This document shows positions 47,595-59,594 of a stretch of DNA of 64,000 nt, one piece after another (position 1 is the stretch's first letter; each line of letters starts with the position of its first letter). The position numbers and the translations under genes are program-made. The notes beneath the pieces were generated by a model. The model saw nothing but the letters and a program-made list of their open reading frames with translations. It ran no database searches and was not told the DNA's origin. Source of the stretch: Whalleya microplaca (lineage: Eukaryota; Ascomycota; Sordariomycetes; Xylariales; Xylariaceae); NCBI GenBank assembly GCA_022497155.1, contig MU385722.1, positions 620,001 through 684,000 of the forward strand, given 5' to 3'.

Positions 47595-48852
47595 CTATTT
47601 CCTGATGACCTTGGTTCCCTCCGCCGGTTCCAAGATCAGCCACTGGCAGTCGATGTTCTCCTGCCTAAATCTGCTGATGATCCGCTCGGCGATGTCCTCG
47701 AAGTTGCTGGTCGCCAGCGCTAAGATCGTGGGGCCGGCGCCCGACAGGCACACGCCGAGCAGGCCCTCCTGCGAGCTCGGCGACATCGACTCCACGATCT
47801 CGCCTAGGCCCGGGATCAGCGTCTGCCGGTATTGCTGGTGCAGCTTGTCCTGCATCGCCAGGTAGATGAGATTGGGGTTTGGCGGCGATTGTCCCAGTGC
47901 CACCGGCAGGAGCGCTATTCGTTGTAAATTAAATGTCTGTAGGTGGGGTTAGTTAGTATTCATGCCTTGATGAGATAGACGTGCGGTCGTCCATTGACGG
48001 CACCGCAGACAGCACTTACGACATCTGCTCGGGGATACTCTTTCGGCAGCACCTCACGCGCCTTCGCCGTCGGGACCTGGAAGTTGGGGATAATAGCCAC
48101 AGCCTTAATCTCCTTCGCCCACGGGAACTTGATGTGGTGACCGATTCCGTGCGGCGGCTCCGGTGGCCGCTCGCCGGTATCAAGACCTCCGGCCGGTGCA
48201 GGCAGCACCTCGCTCAACGGAATCTCGACACGCGCCACATCATCGGGGGTCAGCGGATTCAGGTACGTACCGACGAATCCTCCGAATAGAGCAGCACCCA
48301 CATTGTCAGGATGACGCTCTAGAAATTACAACAAGTCCATTAGCCTCTCATGAATTCAAGCTTAGCGTGCCTTCCGATGCAACAGCGCCAGAGTCACGAA
48401 TAGAATTTCTACAAGATCGTCGACTTACCAATCATCAAGCAAAAATCGAATAGCCGGTCATCATCTAAGAAGTCGAGTCCTCCGGCCTGTTTTCCGAGCA
48501 TTACGCCAGCCACCACGGCGGCGCCGGACGACCCCAGACCTCGTCCCAGGGGAATCGGGTTGACGATGTGCACGTGCGTCTCCACGGGAAAGGCGCGCTG
48601 GTCGTGGCATCTCAGCACGTAAAGCGCCACGCGCGTGATGAGGTTGGCGGCCGGGTCCAGCGGCACGTCGTCCGAGCCCTCGCCCTGCCCCTCGTACGTG
48701 ATCCGGCAGTTCAAGGGCTGGTCTGAGGACGGCTTGGTCCGGTCAATGGTCACGCGCAGCTCGAGGTATATCGACAGCGCCAGGCCGATGACGTCGAAGC
48801 CCGGTCCAATGTTGGCGGATGAGCATGGCGTCTTGATGGTGAAAGTCTCCAT
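47595..48852 (-). CDS. homoserine kinase
   Basis: The gene is complement(join(47595..47936, 48020..48318, 48429..48852)), 354 aa, the usual length for the fungal enzyme. It phosphorylates L-homoserine with ATP to O-phosphohomoserine, the step before threonine synthase in threonine synthesis. GHMP kinase marks are clear: METFTIKTPCSSANIGPGFDVIGLAL at the N-terminus, the ATP-binding loop NPIPLGRGLGSSGAAVVAG, DNVGAALFGGF in the middle, and GVCLSGAGPTILALA near the C-terminus. Both introns have GTAAGT donors and keep the frame; the first creates GERHPDNVG. In yeast the gene is THR1; its product is cytosolic. Neighbours are unrelated. Confidence 0.96.
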
Positions 48853-49992
48853 CGTTGTTGTTAGTACTTAGCTTATCGAGTCGGGTTGCTAGTACAAGAC
48901 AGCTGGCAGTTTAATGGTGCCCTTGCTAGAGTTTCGGACTTGGTGACAATGCCTTGTTTAATGGAAAATGATGACCCCGGCCAGCGAGGTAAGTAGGTAG
49001 GGATGTAGGCAAGTGGATAGATACGCCCAAGTGAAAAAAGAAAATTTATCTCAAGGCATAAATTGTAAAAGCCAGGTGAGTAAATATATCAACCATCATA
49101 TAAGGTTGCTGACTGATAGTTTGAATATTTTTTTTTAGCTTTGTGCTTTGGGTTACCTAGCTTGGCTCCCGATGACGGAGGCGCATTAGCTCAGCTCAGG
49201 GGGTCCCTCTGCCCACCAAGCCCACTAATGCGGGGTAGCTGCCCTAACGAGAAAGTCTGAAGTCTTTGATTGGCTAGAGGTGTATGTAAGTGAGATGTAA
49301 GTATATAAGGCAAGTACCTACTCTAGCAAGTAGAGGATGTTTGTTCAATATAAGGTATGTACGGAGTAGCTTACGGGATAGGACGTTTCGTCTGAATTAT
49401 AAACTAATAGCGTCTTGGGTAAGGACAGGATGAAGGGCTAAAGTCCAACGAATGCATTGCTTAGTTAGTATGTATTATGAGTAACTCCTGTGAATCATGT
49501 ACCTCGTCTTAATTACAGTTGAGACGAATAGCACAATCACGATCATCAAGCCACGCCGATGCGGCATGAACCTTTGGGCAATGTGTGCTCAAGGTTACCC
49601 ATGTGACTGGAAGATTAGGAGCACATATTTGGGAGTATCTATCCAATGTAGACGAAAGTGTGTGTGTTGTCCTCAAGTATACCTCGTTAGATATAGATCT
49701 AACCTAAGTACGTCTGTAAGTGGCGTGCCAGCCATCGCACTCCCCTTTTCTCTGTAGCTCTCAAGATCTACAGAATGTGCCAAGTAGGTACATTTGTAGG
49801 CAGCCTAGGTAGGACTTTCTTGTGTTTTGAGAGATGTATGTATGAGCTAAGAGCATCAATCTCAGTACCTACCTTCCAGTTTATATTCGACTTAGATTCC
49901 TCTCTCCACACACTTGATCATAATACATTTCCATGTATATTCCCACGGCGAGCAGCATAAAAGGTATCGATACACCTCAGCAGATAATTCCA
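48853..49992. other. intergenic between divergent genes
   Basis: Shared upstream region of homoserine kinase (minus) and the copper transporter (plus). Short open frames near 49497-49960 have no features. No gene is supported. Confidence 0.45.
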
Positions 49993-50950
49993 ATGGCGCA
50001 ACAGTCCATCATTACCCCGATAGCACGGTATACTATGCATGCATCAATCATGGATGCTACTACTACCACGACTGCTACCATCATGTCTCCAACCGCCACC
50101 ACGAGCCAAGGGCCCACGAGTCCACAGGCAGGCATACCAAACGGCATTCAATGCTTGGTCGAGGTATGTCGTCTCGGGGGGAGCTGACCAGGTAGGAAGA
50201 TACAGAAATCTAACAGGTATAATCCCCCCAACAGCTGCTCTAGAAGTGGCATTCGAACGAGCAATGCGTTATCGCTCCATCGTGGCCGACTTCTTTAAGC
50301 CTCATCCACTGGTTCATTGCTTTTTTACTGGGTATAGCGTATGATATAATGTGTGTAGTCATCAAGAGGTACGATCAGCGTATTGAACGAAGACGCAACG
50401 TATTGCCTATCGCAAATGTCAAGGCTCCCCCTGATGATAGCCCTCCTCCTAACACCGACACTTCTCCCAACGAGGCTGATGATATCAACGACAACGCCTC
50501 AACGGCATCCACAAGCTCAACCAACATGCAATCTCCCACGCGATGCTATTCAAGTCAAGCAAATACCGTTGTTGCTTCTAGTGCCAGCACTCCTTTCGGT
50601 GGATTTGACGGCACGAACGAAACAAAAACCACGAACTCCGTCAGTTCAAAGGGTGATCAACCAGCTAAACAGAGCCGAAGGCAAAAGATCGGAGAGTCGA
50701 GTATTCGGGTATTCCTACTTACTTTAAGAACTGTTTTCTCGACATTGTCCATGCTGTAAGTTGTTACCGTCCAATTTGTCCCGTATGATTTAACTTTGCC
50801 TTCAATTGTCAGGCCTGCACCACATTTCTGATCAACTTATGTATACATAGCTGACCAGCTCATAGGATGACAATATATTACAATGGCGAGACCACGCTTT
50901 GTGTTCTCGGTGGTACCGTCGTGGGCCACATCATTGCTGAGATTTTCTGA
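49993..50950 (+). CDS. Ctr-family copper transporter
   Basis: The gene is join(49993..50163, 50244..50755, 50866..50950), 255 aa. The first exon encodes a Met/Thr/Ser-rich outside segment (MHASIM, TATIM). The second gives CLVEKWHSNEQCVIAPSWPTSL, at the position of the C..MLWNW..D.CF..SW motif before the first helix. HWFIAFLLGIAYDIMCVVI is helix 1, followed by a basic, Pro/Ser/Thr-rich cytosolic loop of about 110 residues. The third exon completes helices 2 and 3 (VFSTLSMLMTIYYNGETTLCVLGGTVVGHIIAEIF) with the GxxxG of helix 3. Ctr trimers import Cu(I). Helix 2 normally has MxxxM; here the second Met is Ile. The frame appears only after splicing. An in-frame ATG at 49933 would add 20 residues. 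Confidence 0.75.
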
Positions 50951-51999
50951 GGATCAGTACGACAGCAGGTAAGACTTCATTCCGAAATCATTAGGCCACA
51001 GGTTATTCAACCTACTCACATGTCTCTCTAGAAGAATTGGCTACGTCGATCTTGGTTAAGAGTCTATGGCAAGTGGTGGCTACGCCTTATAGAACGGCGA
51101 AGGGAAGTTATGTCATTGATAGGGATCCTTGAGATAATTGGATTCGTATACCAACCGGTAGTCTTCTCTAGCAAACACTGTGTGTTATGCGTTGCGAACT
51201 GAAACACAACATGTCACTTGGAATCAAGACATGTCGCTTGCTTACTATAGCATACAATGCTCACCATATGCGTTCCGTAGCAACAATGCTCTATAATGTA
51301 TACTCAGACGAAGTTATGACCTTGTCATTCTATGCGGATTCAGCTACTTCTACCTCCATCCCAGTCTTCAATGGGCTTCTCATTATAATTACCATTACAG
51401 CTGTCATGTACCACATCTATATGAAACGAATGGGTAGATGTGGGATTTCCCTTGCCAATTGGCAGTGTGCCCCCATTGAGTGCCAACGAGCAGCACTCTC
51501 GCCACACGCTACATACCCCACTGACCTAACCACAAGTACTTCTTTTATGCTGAGTTCATATTACGATTTCAAGTATCGATATTGATCTGTGGTACTTGGG
51601 CCTGAGGTGTAAGTTAGTCGGTGGTTGATGTAGACTGTCCTGTCCAACTTCTGACTGGCCAACCGCCCTTGCATTAGGTGGAGGTGCTGCTTGTTGACAT
51701 TCAATTGGGCAAGCCTTCGTTTCTAAATGTTGGACTCTCGGTTTAAGAAGGCTGTTGGTCTGCTTCGCCGCAACTGTATGATTTACTCAACCCCGCTCGT
51801 TGGTAATAAAATGACTACCAAGACCCTCACACTAATGACACCATAACCTAGGTATGTTAATGAAATTAGCTGGCTTTTATTTTCAAATTCGTGCTTGGGC
51901 TGAGGCTCTGGAGTAGTCGTTTTAACTCATCACCCCCTCGGTGCTTCATTAACCAAAACATTTGCCCCCGTGCGTGCCACGTTGCTGTCTTCTGTGACA
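50951..51999. other. intergenic, one weak open frame
   Basis: A 132-codon frame at 51187-51585 (plus) has one hydrophobic segment (VFNGLLIIITITAVMYHIYMKRMG) and no family resemblance, so I do not call it a gene. The rest is flank of the copper transporter and promoter of the SDR. Confidence 0.4.
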
Positions 52000-53093
52000 A
52001 TGAGTTCCTCGGGATACAGTCCATCCGGACAATTCACTCAATTATTCCCTCCCAAACCCGGATTCAGAGAGAAGGACTTACCGAATCTGTCCGGCAAAGT
52101 ATGCAGTGTCCAGCCCCTATAAACATTCTCTTCTTTCGCAAGTAACAATCACTACAGGTATACATTGTGACTGGAGCGAATGCTGGTGTTGGAAAGGAAC
52201 TATCGCGAATCCTGTACTCAAAAGAGGCGAAAGTATATATGGCCGGTCGATCGGAACAGAAGATTACGGAAGCTATTAACGACATTAAAGCATCTGTAAC
52301 TTCTTCCAAGGTTGGAGAGCTAGTGTTCTTGCATTTGGACCTTGCCAACCTTGATACAGTCAAGGCGTCTGCAGAACGCTTCCTCGAGCAGGAGGATCGG
52401 GTGCATGTTCTATTTAACAACGCTGGAGTCATGAGGCCACCAGAGGGTTCTAAATCCGAGCAAGGCTATGAGTTGCAGTTGGGGGTCAACTGTGTCGGGA
52501 CCTTCCTCTTCACAAAGCTATTGACACCAACGCTGATTAGAACCGCGAAATCCGAAGCTCGAGGCACCGTTCGTGTTGTGTGGGTATCGTCTCAGGTGAT
52601 TGAGTCGACCTTGGCTCTCAAAGAAGGTATCAACATAGACAACCTGGACTATCATAGAGAGGTTCCAAATATGACGAAATACTCCATTAGTAAAACTGGC
52701 AGTTTGTTCTACGGGACAGAATATGCGAAGCGGTACAAGACAGACGGCATACTTAGCGTCCCGCTGAATCCTGGTCTAGTTGACTCCGATCTCTGGCGCA
52801 CCCAGGGGAAACTGTCGCATGCGCTGCTGAGGATTTTTATCCTGCATCCGCCAGTTCTTGGAGCTTATACGGAGCTGTTTGCTGGTCTTTCTCCAGAGGT
52901 CACCCTCGAGAACTCAGGTCAATGGGGTAAGTGCAAGTCTCCATTACCTATTCATCCTTGCCAAATTCGGTGACTAAATAATTGAGCTGTAGTGATTCCA
53001 TGGGGTAGATTCCAGTCAGCTCGGAAAGACCTCGTAGCAGGATCGAGATCTACTGATGAACAAGGTGGAGATGGGATCGATGGTCCCTGCTGA
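52000..53093 (+). CDS. short-chain dehydrogenase/reductase, retinol-dehydrogenase-like
   Basis: The gene is join(52000..52098, 52158..52926, 52993..53093), 322 aa. After a short Ser/Pro-rich start comes FPPKPGFREKDLPNLSGK, a common lead-in, then the Rossmann motif TGANAGVG, LDLANLDTVK, NNAGVM, Ser in VSSQV and the catalytic YSISK. The C-terminus reads NSGQWVIPWGRFQSARKDL, seen in fungal NADP-dependent reductases that are often part of secondary-metabolite gene sets. The substrate is unknown. The last exon and stop lie on top of the 3' end of a minus-strand GH32 fragment, so the tails overlap. The P450 about 1 kb away points the opposite way. Confidence 0.87.
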
Positions 53094-53581
53094 AGCTTGG
53101 TGAAGTTACGGCCGCCGTCGGATGAGACTGCTAAAGACTGCGTTTCGCTACCCCTCGTATACGCGATGGTCCACTGTATTGGTAGATAGGACACAGACGT
53201 ATACAAGAGGGTAGGCTTGCCGTCGATGCCGCTGGGGATGACTGACCCGTCGAATACTGCGACGGGATCGTTTGTCCCGCCTGCTACGATGAACGGTTGC
53301 CCATCTGGATTCAGGTCGTGGTACGTGACAAGGTCGTCCGTCGTAGCACCCGACGCGCCCTCATGTAACCAGCCGACGTGAAAAAGCCCGATATCTGAAT
53401 CAAGATAGTGCATGCATGGGTCTCCGATCTGCCCGAACGGCGGAAGGACATGCGCTTTGGGACGCCATGTGTCAAAGAGGCTTGAGTTTGCGAGGGTCGA
53501 CAAGTTCGGCGGTGCCGAGTTGTAGTCGATCTGTTGTCTGGCGGTTAGAGTACCGGCCAAAACAGCTGGCGAGAGCTTCAT
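52952..53581 (-). pseudogene. truncated GH32 (invertase/fructosyltransferase-like) gene
   Basis: The frame runs from ATG 53581 to a stop at 52952 (209 codons). Its first 160 or so residues match the N-terminal half of fungal GH32 enzymes: WRPKAHVLPPFGQIGDPCMHYLD, where the Asp of IGDPC is the expected nucleophile, then GLFHVGWLHEG, ATTDDLVTYHDLN, NDPVAVFDGSVIP, GKPTLLYTSV, ETQSLAVSSDGGRNFTK and GPSIPSPP. Beyond that point the resemblance stops and the frame is the reverse of the SDR's last exon. A full GH32 enzyme needs more than 500 residues, including the RDP motif and acid/base Glu, which are missing. It is therefore a 5' fragment, probably inactive. Confidence 0.75.
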
Positions 53582-54137
53582 TGTGCCTCGATCGGGTGCA
53601 ACTGAAGCTTTATTAGATGGCAAACCTTGAATTTTGAGAGGCCAACAGGCACCGCTCGCGACGGCCGCCCACTTATTATATACTAATCCATAGGGTTTTT
53701 AGTACTTTGTTTATTCCACCACGAGATGATAATGTGACATCAAAATTGCTTGGTAGTTGGAGATGTTGTGGGGTTCGCGGAGATAAATGGGCTTTTGGAT
53801 CAGGGGAGAAGCTGGAGATGTGTGGAGTGCTAGTTATACGCTAGCTATAACAGTTGTAGTTTCGGCCCTATTAGGGGTCTTCAGATGATATTTATCAACT
53901 CCGTACAGCTTTAGTCTACTACTACGTAGATAAATCTTGCTGGGTTACGAGTTTGAAAGCATGATGCTGAAAATCTTCGCGCCTTGGCCTTACCAGCCTC
54001 GGATCATGAACCAATAGTTTGGTGCACTTAAAGTCTAGGCACTGGTAACATATCATTGTCCTTCTACATCTTCACATACAAGGTATTTCATATCTATGCT
54101 TTCCATGAACATAAGTAGCATGGTCGAGCCGCATATT
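53582..54137. other. intergenic, no gene seen
   Basis: The stretch between the GH32 fragment's promoter and the P450's 3' end holds nothing I can support. Confidence 0.5.
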
Positions 54138-55798
54138 TCAAGCATGAACCGGCTGGCACCATGCATGCAGATGCCTTCTGTAGTAAAAAGCTGATAGACC
54201 ATCTTTCCAAGCATCCATATCCTCAGCCGTTGTCCCATCAAGCCGCATATCAAGTCGTCGTAATATCGTAGCAAAAGCGACGTACAACTCGCACCAAGCA
54301 AGATTGACGCCAAGGCAGCTTCTTGGTCCTCGACCGAAAGGCACGAGCCATTGCTCTAAATCCTTGGCACTATCTCCCATCCAGCGACCCGCATCAAAAG
54401 AATGTGGATTCTCAAAAACCTCAGAAGAGAGATGGACGTGGACGATAGACATGCTCACAACCGCCCCAGCAGGGATATGTTTCCCTAGGATTGTTGCACC
54501 AGAAGGAGGGATGATGCCAGGGAACGGCCAGCACGCGCCAGGTGACAGGCGTAGCGATTCTTTGATAGTGGCCGTGAGAAACGGTAGATTCTCATAGGAT
54601 TCGAATGGCGGTGGATTTTCAAGATCTGGCCAGGCCTTGAACAACTCGGCTTGAAGGCGGCCGTATAGCTTGGGTTGACTCATGATGTTGAAAAATCCGG
54701 TTATCAGAGTGTCCGCAACTGAGCTGCTGCCAGCATTCAGCAAAAGTTGAGCTTCCTCGCACAGATCGTTGAACCCTGGCATCGTCTTTCCCTTATAAGA
54801 CACTGGGTCTAGGAGCTTGTGGTATATCGTCTGATGTGATACCTCTTCAAGCTGTTTGGGATCTGCCATAACCTTCCTCACCTGCTCCGCATATGACACT
54901 TGCATTTCAATAATTGGGCGCGTGTTAGGTAGCAATTTACTAGCGAGTCTATGGGGAAGGGCAAGGATTATATCCCTTATAATTGGGAAGTGTCTCAGTG
55001 TGAAAAAAGAGGGCATTCCCTTGTCGATAGCTTCTACAATAGATGATTCAAAGTCTGGTACGCTTATAGCATTGATTGACTTGGCGAAGCAGTATTCCGA
55101 GATGGTGTCGAGCGTAAAGCTCCTAAACGCACGAAGAAGATTCGAAGACTTTCCTTCCGTATTCTGTTTGGTTAGAGCTTCAACAAGCTGGTTGACCTAA
55201 TGCCTATTAGTTGTTTTTGATCAAATTGTACCAGAATGAGATGGATTACGTGATATCTTATCAGACCCTGCATACTGATTATTGCCCTACGAGAGAACAG
55301 GGGCTGAAGGATGTCTTTTCGCTCTTTAGCTTCAGTATGGGCAATGAACCCGCATGATGTATTGTTTTCACCGAACGAATGATAGAAATCTGGGTCTTTA
55401 TCCCATCGAGCAGAGGCGTTGTATATATCATGATAGGCAGACGGTTTAGAGAAGTGAAGCTAGGAAGTTAGTTGTATAGTAGACACATTCGTCACTAGTA
55501 TACTAACTTCATTTGGACCAATTCGAACAATTGAACCTATGATCACTTAGGGAAAAGAAGTATGCATGCCTGCCTTTCACTTACCATGTTGTTCATGTAA
55601 CTCAAACAGCATATGGACAGTCGACTTCTTCTGAATTAGTTCTACGTAGGTTTTCCACCAAACCGTGGCGCCTGCAGCCAAAGGGCCGGGAAATGTGCGC
55701 AACGGATGAAAGAAGGTATTGTATACAATATCGATTATCGTCGAGATTGTCCAGAGTACACACGGAATGCTAAAGAATAGCAGAATGTGATTAGCCAT
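54138..55798 (-). CDS. cytochrome P450 monooxygenase (fungal secondary-metabolism type)
   Basis: The gene is complement(join(54138..55196, 55250..55459, 55508..55536, 55585..55798)), 503 aa, a usual length. It starts with an ER membrane anchor (MANHILLFFSIPCVLWTISTIID) and the proline-rich hinge FHPLRTFPGPLAA. The 29-base exon 2 supplies VRIGPNE. The I-helix region is LLLNAGSSSVADTL, where the Thr-rich AGxxT motif is altered. The K-helix ExxR is KESLRLSPG, the PERF-like segment is FDAGRW, and the heme loop is FGRGPRSCLGVNL with the Cys ligand. The pattern resembles CYP58/65-like enzymes of sesquiterpene or polyketide pathways, but no backbone enzyme lies nearby. Introns are 48-53 bases and all keep the frame. 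Confidence 0.9.
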
Positions 55799-57866
55799 TA
55801 TGACTCGGTTCGCGGTTAAAACTGTCTTAGATGAAATGGAATCAAGAAAGATTATATATATGATTATATGTGAGAATTGAAAAGGGCAAGCACAAAAGTG
55901 AGGGGGGAAAGGAAAGAGACATTGTCTCCCAAATAGCTGCTATACGCGCAACAGGATGACTCCACCTTTTCTTACGCATAGCCAATGGAGAATTCTGTTT
56001 CGGCTTGGTCAACCGAAAAACGTCGTCACCTCCCCCAGACGTGTAACCTTCTGTGCATACATATATCAAGGAACATATGGTGGTCTGACTTCTAGGCGGA
56101 AACGCCACAAGATGGAGACGTGTCATTGTTAGGCCTCAGTGTTATACAACATCCGACTTTCGGTCTAAAATAAAGCCGCAAGGTCTACAGTGCTCGGAGT
56201 ACCTATTTCTCTCATGTCATATAGGATATACGGTTTCATTGGTTTGTCAGATGCACCACATCTGTTCTTCCGGTAGAGTGGTTGCTCTAGTATATAGAAG
56301 CGTCTCACTGACCAGAAAAGTGGCGTAGGTCATATTGTCGTAAAATGCCCGCAAAAGATCAAGATTATAGCCATGCGGACCAGACTTTACTAAATGCTAT
56401 TAAGCCCGACACATATACTATTCATATCATTTTTTATATAATAAATAAAGTGAAGGAAAAGTATCATGTGACACTTTAGATTTACATAGCCTAAGCTTAT
56501 ATATAAAGTGTTTTTTTATTATATGTAACTTATATTACGGCATTATATACTTATATTTACCTATATTATATATAACACTCCTTATTTTACGGTAATTATT
56601 TATATTGTATTCTAGTTTCTGCAACTGCTATAAACTTAGTTGTGTGCCTAATAGTTATCTTAACCGATTTATACTGCTAGCCACGCAACAGTATTCGCGT
56701 TAAGGCAGAATATGTCCGCAAGGACATTGATGGATTACGGATTAGGTAATCCAGATCAACCATATACAAGGCCTTCTAGCCGCAGCATGTAACACATATT
56801 CAATCTTCTTCAATACATCATCTTTCACTCGTTTCATAGTGTCCCTCAAATATTTCCTATTTCCACATTATACTAGCCTTGACATCACCTAATAGATGAA
56901 CAATATTATCTTATTGACGAAGGAAGTATCTGAGAATATGAACATAAGACTTGATTATTGCTAGACTGCAGTTGAGGATGATTGCATTATAGTCATTAGG
57001 AACGCCCTTTAGCAGTACGTTACATCAGAAGTTGGCTACTGCGGTCAGCGAAGCATTACGAGTGAGAATTTGCCACATGAGTAAATGACAAAAGGTACTG
57101 AACCCGTATTGGTCTGCCGGTGCGCGAGCTACCCCTCTCTTCTGCGGGATCCGAAGAGCCTCATCGGGGATATTTCCATACGAAGGGTGTGTAACTGAAC
57201 CCCCCCTCGTATGGTCGCCTAGCTTTCGACATAGTGCTAGGAGGCTGCTATCAGACTAACCGACGTTTAGCTCGGCATACTTGAACAGGTGAACAGTCCG
57301 AAGGCTCGCAGCTATACATGGGCGATGAGTCGAAGTCTTATTGCAGACTCACGGCATATTTGCATTGAGCCGGTGAACAGTAACCGGTCTCTACGCAGGT
57401 AAGTAACCATTGAGGAATCGATAAGTAAGCCACATTACTACTTCGTGCTGATGTGATATATGAAATCTGCGAATCCATTGATAGCCGTGTAGGACAATAC
57501 TATTACTACCACCCAAGATTACTCACCGAGTAGGCTTTCTACTTGAGAGATTCTAGCAGTGCTTTGGTTGGTTGGTTACTTCTAAATATCGTTCATGTTT
57601 CCACACGGTAGTTTACAGAAACGTAGCGGCTCAACATCACATGAAAGTGACTTATAAATACAAATTCATTTTACTTTACCTAGTCAAGTCTACTGCAACG
57701 ACCCGAGGGAATCCTCTTGAACAGTTGATTAGTATCTAAATCCCCCTTCTCATAATTATCTTTGCTTCCTAGTAATCGGCAACCTTCCTGTGATCACGGT
57801 CTAGAACTATCCAAAGGACTAACCAACTGCTATATTTACATTCTTCTACTCCATCTCGCTCCAGCA
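55799..57866. other. intergenic, AT-rich and RIP-like in the middle
   Basis: The left end is the P450 promoter. The stretch 56400-56650 is extremely AT-rich and carries one copy of the repeat listed at 56460-56570. The right end is the kinase promoter. No gene is supported. Confidence 0.5.
56460..56570 (+). repeat. RIP-like repeat, left copy
   Basis: Shares the order GTATsAT, nTTAG, CTAAGC, ATATATA, TAACTTA, GGCATTATATA and TTACCT with 59755-59880. Where the right copy reads ACTTACACCAAGGC, this one reads ACTTATATTACGGC; such C-to-T changes at CpA are what RIP makes. Confidence 0.5.
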
Positions 57867-59594
57867 ATGGATCGTTCAGACCCGCATATCCTAACGACAT
57901 TCAAGCATAAGATAAACTCGTCTCTTTTAACTGATGAAATGGGATATAAAAAGTTCTTGCCAAACAAGGAGCTTGACGCCTTTATCCCAAAACCCACCAT
58001 ACAAAAAGTATGCCACATCAATTGCGACACTTTCAGCAAGTCAATCAAAATAATTTGCCTTCTAGGATCCTTTGGTAAACTGGATGAGAATACTTCGACG
58101 TGGCTTGACAAGAGTCGTCTTGAGGATAAAGATCTCCCTGTCACCGATAAACAACGGCTTGATGGCTTCCGGGACCTGGTTGCTAATGGCTGGTTTGGAG
58201 ATACAGAGCGGAGGAGTTTTGAGGAAGATCAATGGCTTTTTTTGTCACCCACATTTGGAAGCACTGAAGGCATAAACCTTACCAAGCATCACCCCTTACC
58301 TATCACGTACTGTCACAAGACAGAATGGCGTGGCTCATTCGGCTCCATCTATCAAATCAAGATCCACCCAGCTCATCTCAATATTGACCCAGAATTGGTA
58401 AGTTTCGCGCCCCTCATTCATTATTCCTTACTTCACGTATGTTTTTGTTTCTCTTTTGTTCCTATCTATTTCATTATTTCTTCTGTCAGACGCCTTATGA
58501 AAGACGGACTACTACCTTAGAGCTTCAGAAGCTGACGTCACCGAAAGCAGAAAGGGGATGACCCCATGTTTGCTTTGAAGGAATTAATTTCAGATAACGA
58601 CAAGGACTTCAAGCGGGAAAGGGAGGGTCTTCATAAAATGCTAAGCCTCCAACATGAACACTTAATTCAGGTCATCGACTCCTTTAAAAGAGACACGGCT
58701 TTCTACTTCATCTTCCCATGGGCAAACGGCGGAGATCTCTGGAATCTGTGGAATAAACCTGAATGGGATGAACAGAGGAGGGAGAATGAAATGATACTAT
58801 GGGTCCTTAAGCAGATAAAGGGGATAGCAAGCGGCGTAAAGGAATTACACCACCCGCCTACATCCCAGGACTCAAGCAGCCAGGCCAGTCAATCTACGAC
58901 TGAAGGGCCAGAATATCACGCTCACCATTGCGATTTGAAACCGAAGAATATACTCATATTCTTCGACGAGTCGAAAGGTATTTTTCGTGGTACGCTGCGT
59001 ATCGCTGACGCTGGACTTGTGAAATTCCATCAACAGATCACCACAAAGAGACAAGTCGGCACATCAATGGCGATGATTGCCACCATAGACTATGCACCCC
59101 CTGAAGCCCTCGAAGAGGTTCAAGGGTCGAAGCGATCACGCAAGTTCGATATGTGGTCGCTTGGCTGTATCTTTCTCGAGTTCATCACGTGGGTCTTAGG
59201 CGGGAGTGGCGAGATCAAGACATTCCGAGATGGAAGGCAAAGCAGCTACCCGACCGGCTTCCCATTCTACCAGACTGTAGAGCGGACGATAAGTGGCAAT
59301 AAATACAAGGTTCACTCCCAAGTCAAGCACTACATGCGCAAGATAGGGGCCCACCACTGTTGTCCAACCACTTGGTTTCAAGATCTCCTTGAAATCATCA
59401 AGAAAGACCTTTTAGTGATTAATCAGGGGGACCGCATTGATTCTAAAACACTTGATGATAAACTCCAAGTCATTCTCGAAAAGGCGGAGGACGGATCTTA
59501 TCTGTCAGCTGGTTTCATGCCAGGAAAGCTCCCCAGAGTTTCCAAACCTAAATACTGGGTTAAGTCTCTAATGAGTAGTTCTACAAACCAGTAG
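57867..59594 (+). CDS. fungal protein kinase with a one-base frameshift
   Basis: The model is join(57867..58397, 58490..59594). Exon 2 opens TPYERRTTTLELQKLTSPKAER in phase, then shifts at a GGGG run (58554-58557). With three G the frame would continue DDPMFALKELISDN. This points to an indel, by error or mutation, between the glycine loop and the ATP lysine. A 150-residue N-terminal domain of unknown type precedes the kinase. Kinase marks are the Gly loop WRGSFGSIYQ, the ATP Lys in FALKEL, HCDLKPKNIL for HRDLKPxN, IADAGL for DFG and APPEAL for APE. The asparagine and both aspartates remain, so activity is plausible if the frame is intact. Such kinases are abundant in fungal accessory regions. 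Substrate unknown. Confidence 0.75.

Noticed and set aside
49150..49260. GCATTAG..CTAATGC partial inverted repeat
   Set aside because: Only seven bases pair, and no duplication or second copy was seen.
51187..51585. 132-codon plus-strand frame with one hydrophobic stretch
   Set aside because: A single hydrophobic segment in AT-rich DNA is expected by chance; no homologue is recognised.
52000..55798. SDR plus P450 as a biosynthetic gene cluster
   Set aside because: There is no polyketide, peptide or terpene synthase within the window, and the neighbours point in different directions.
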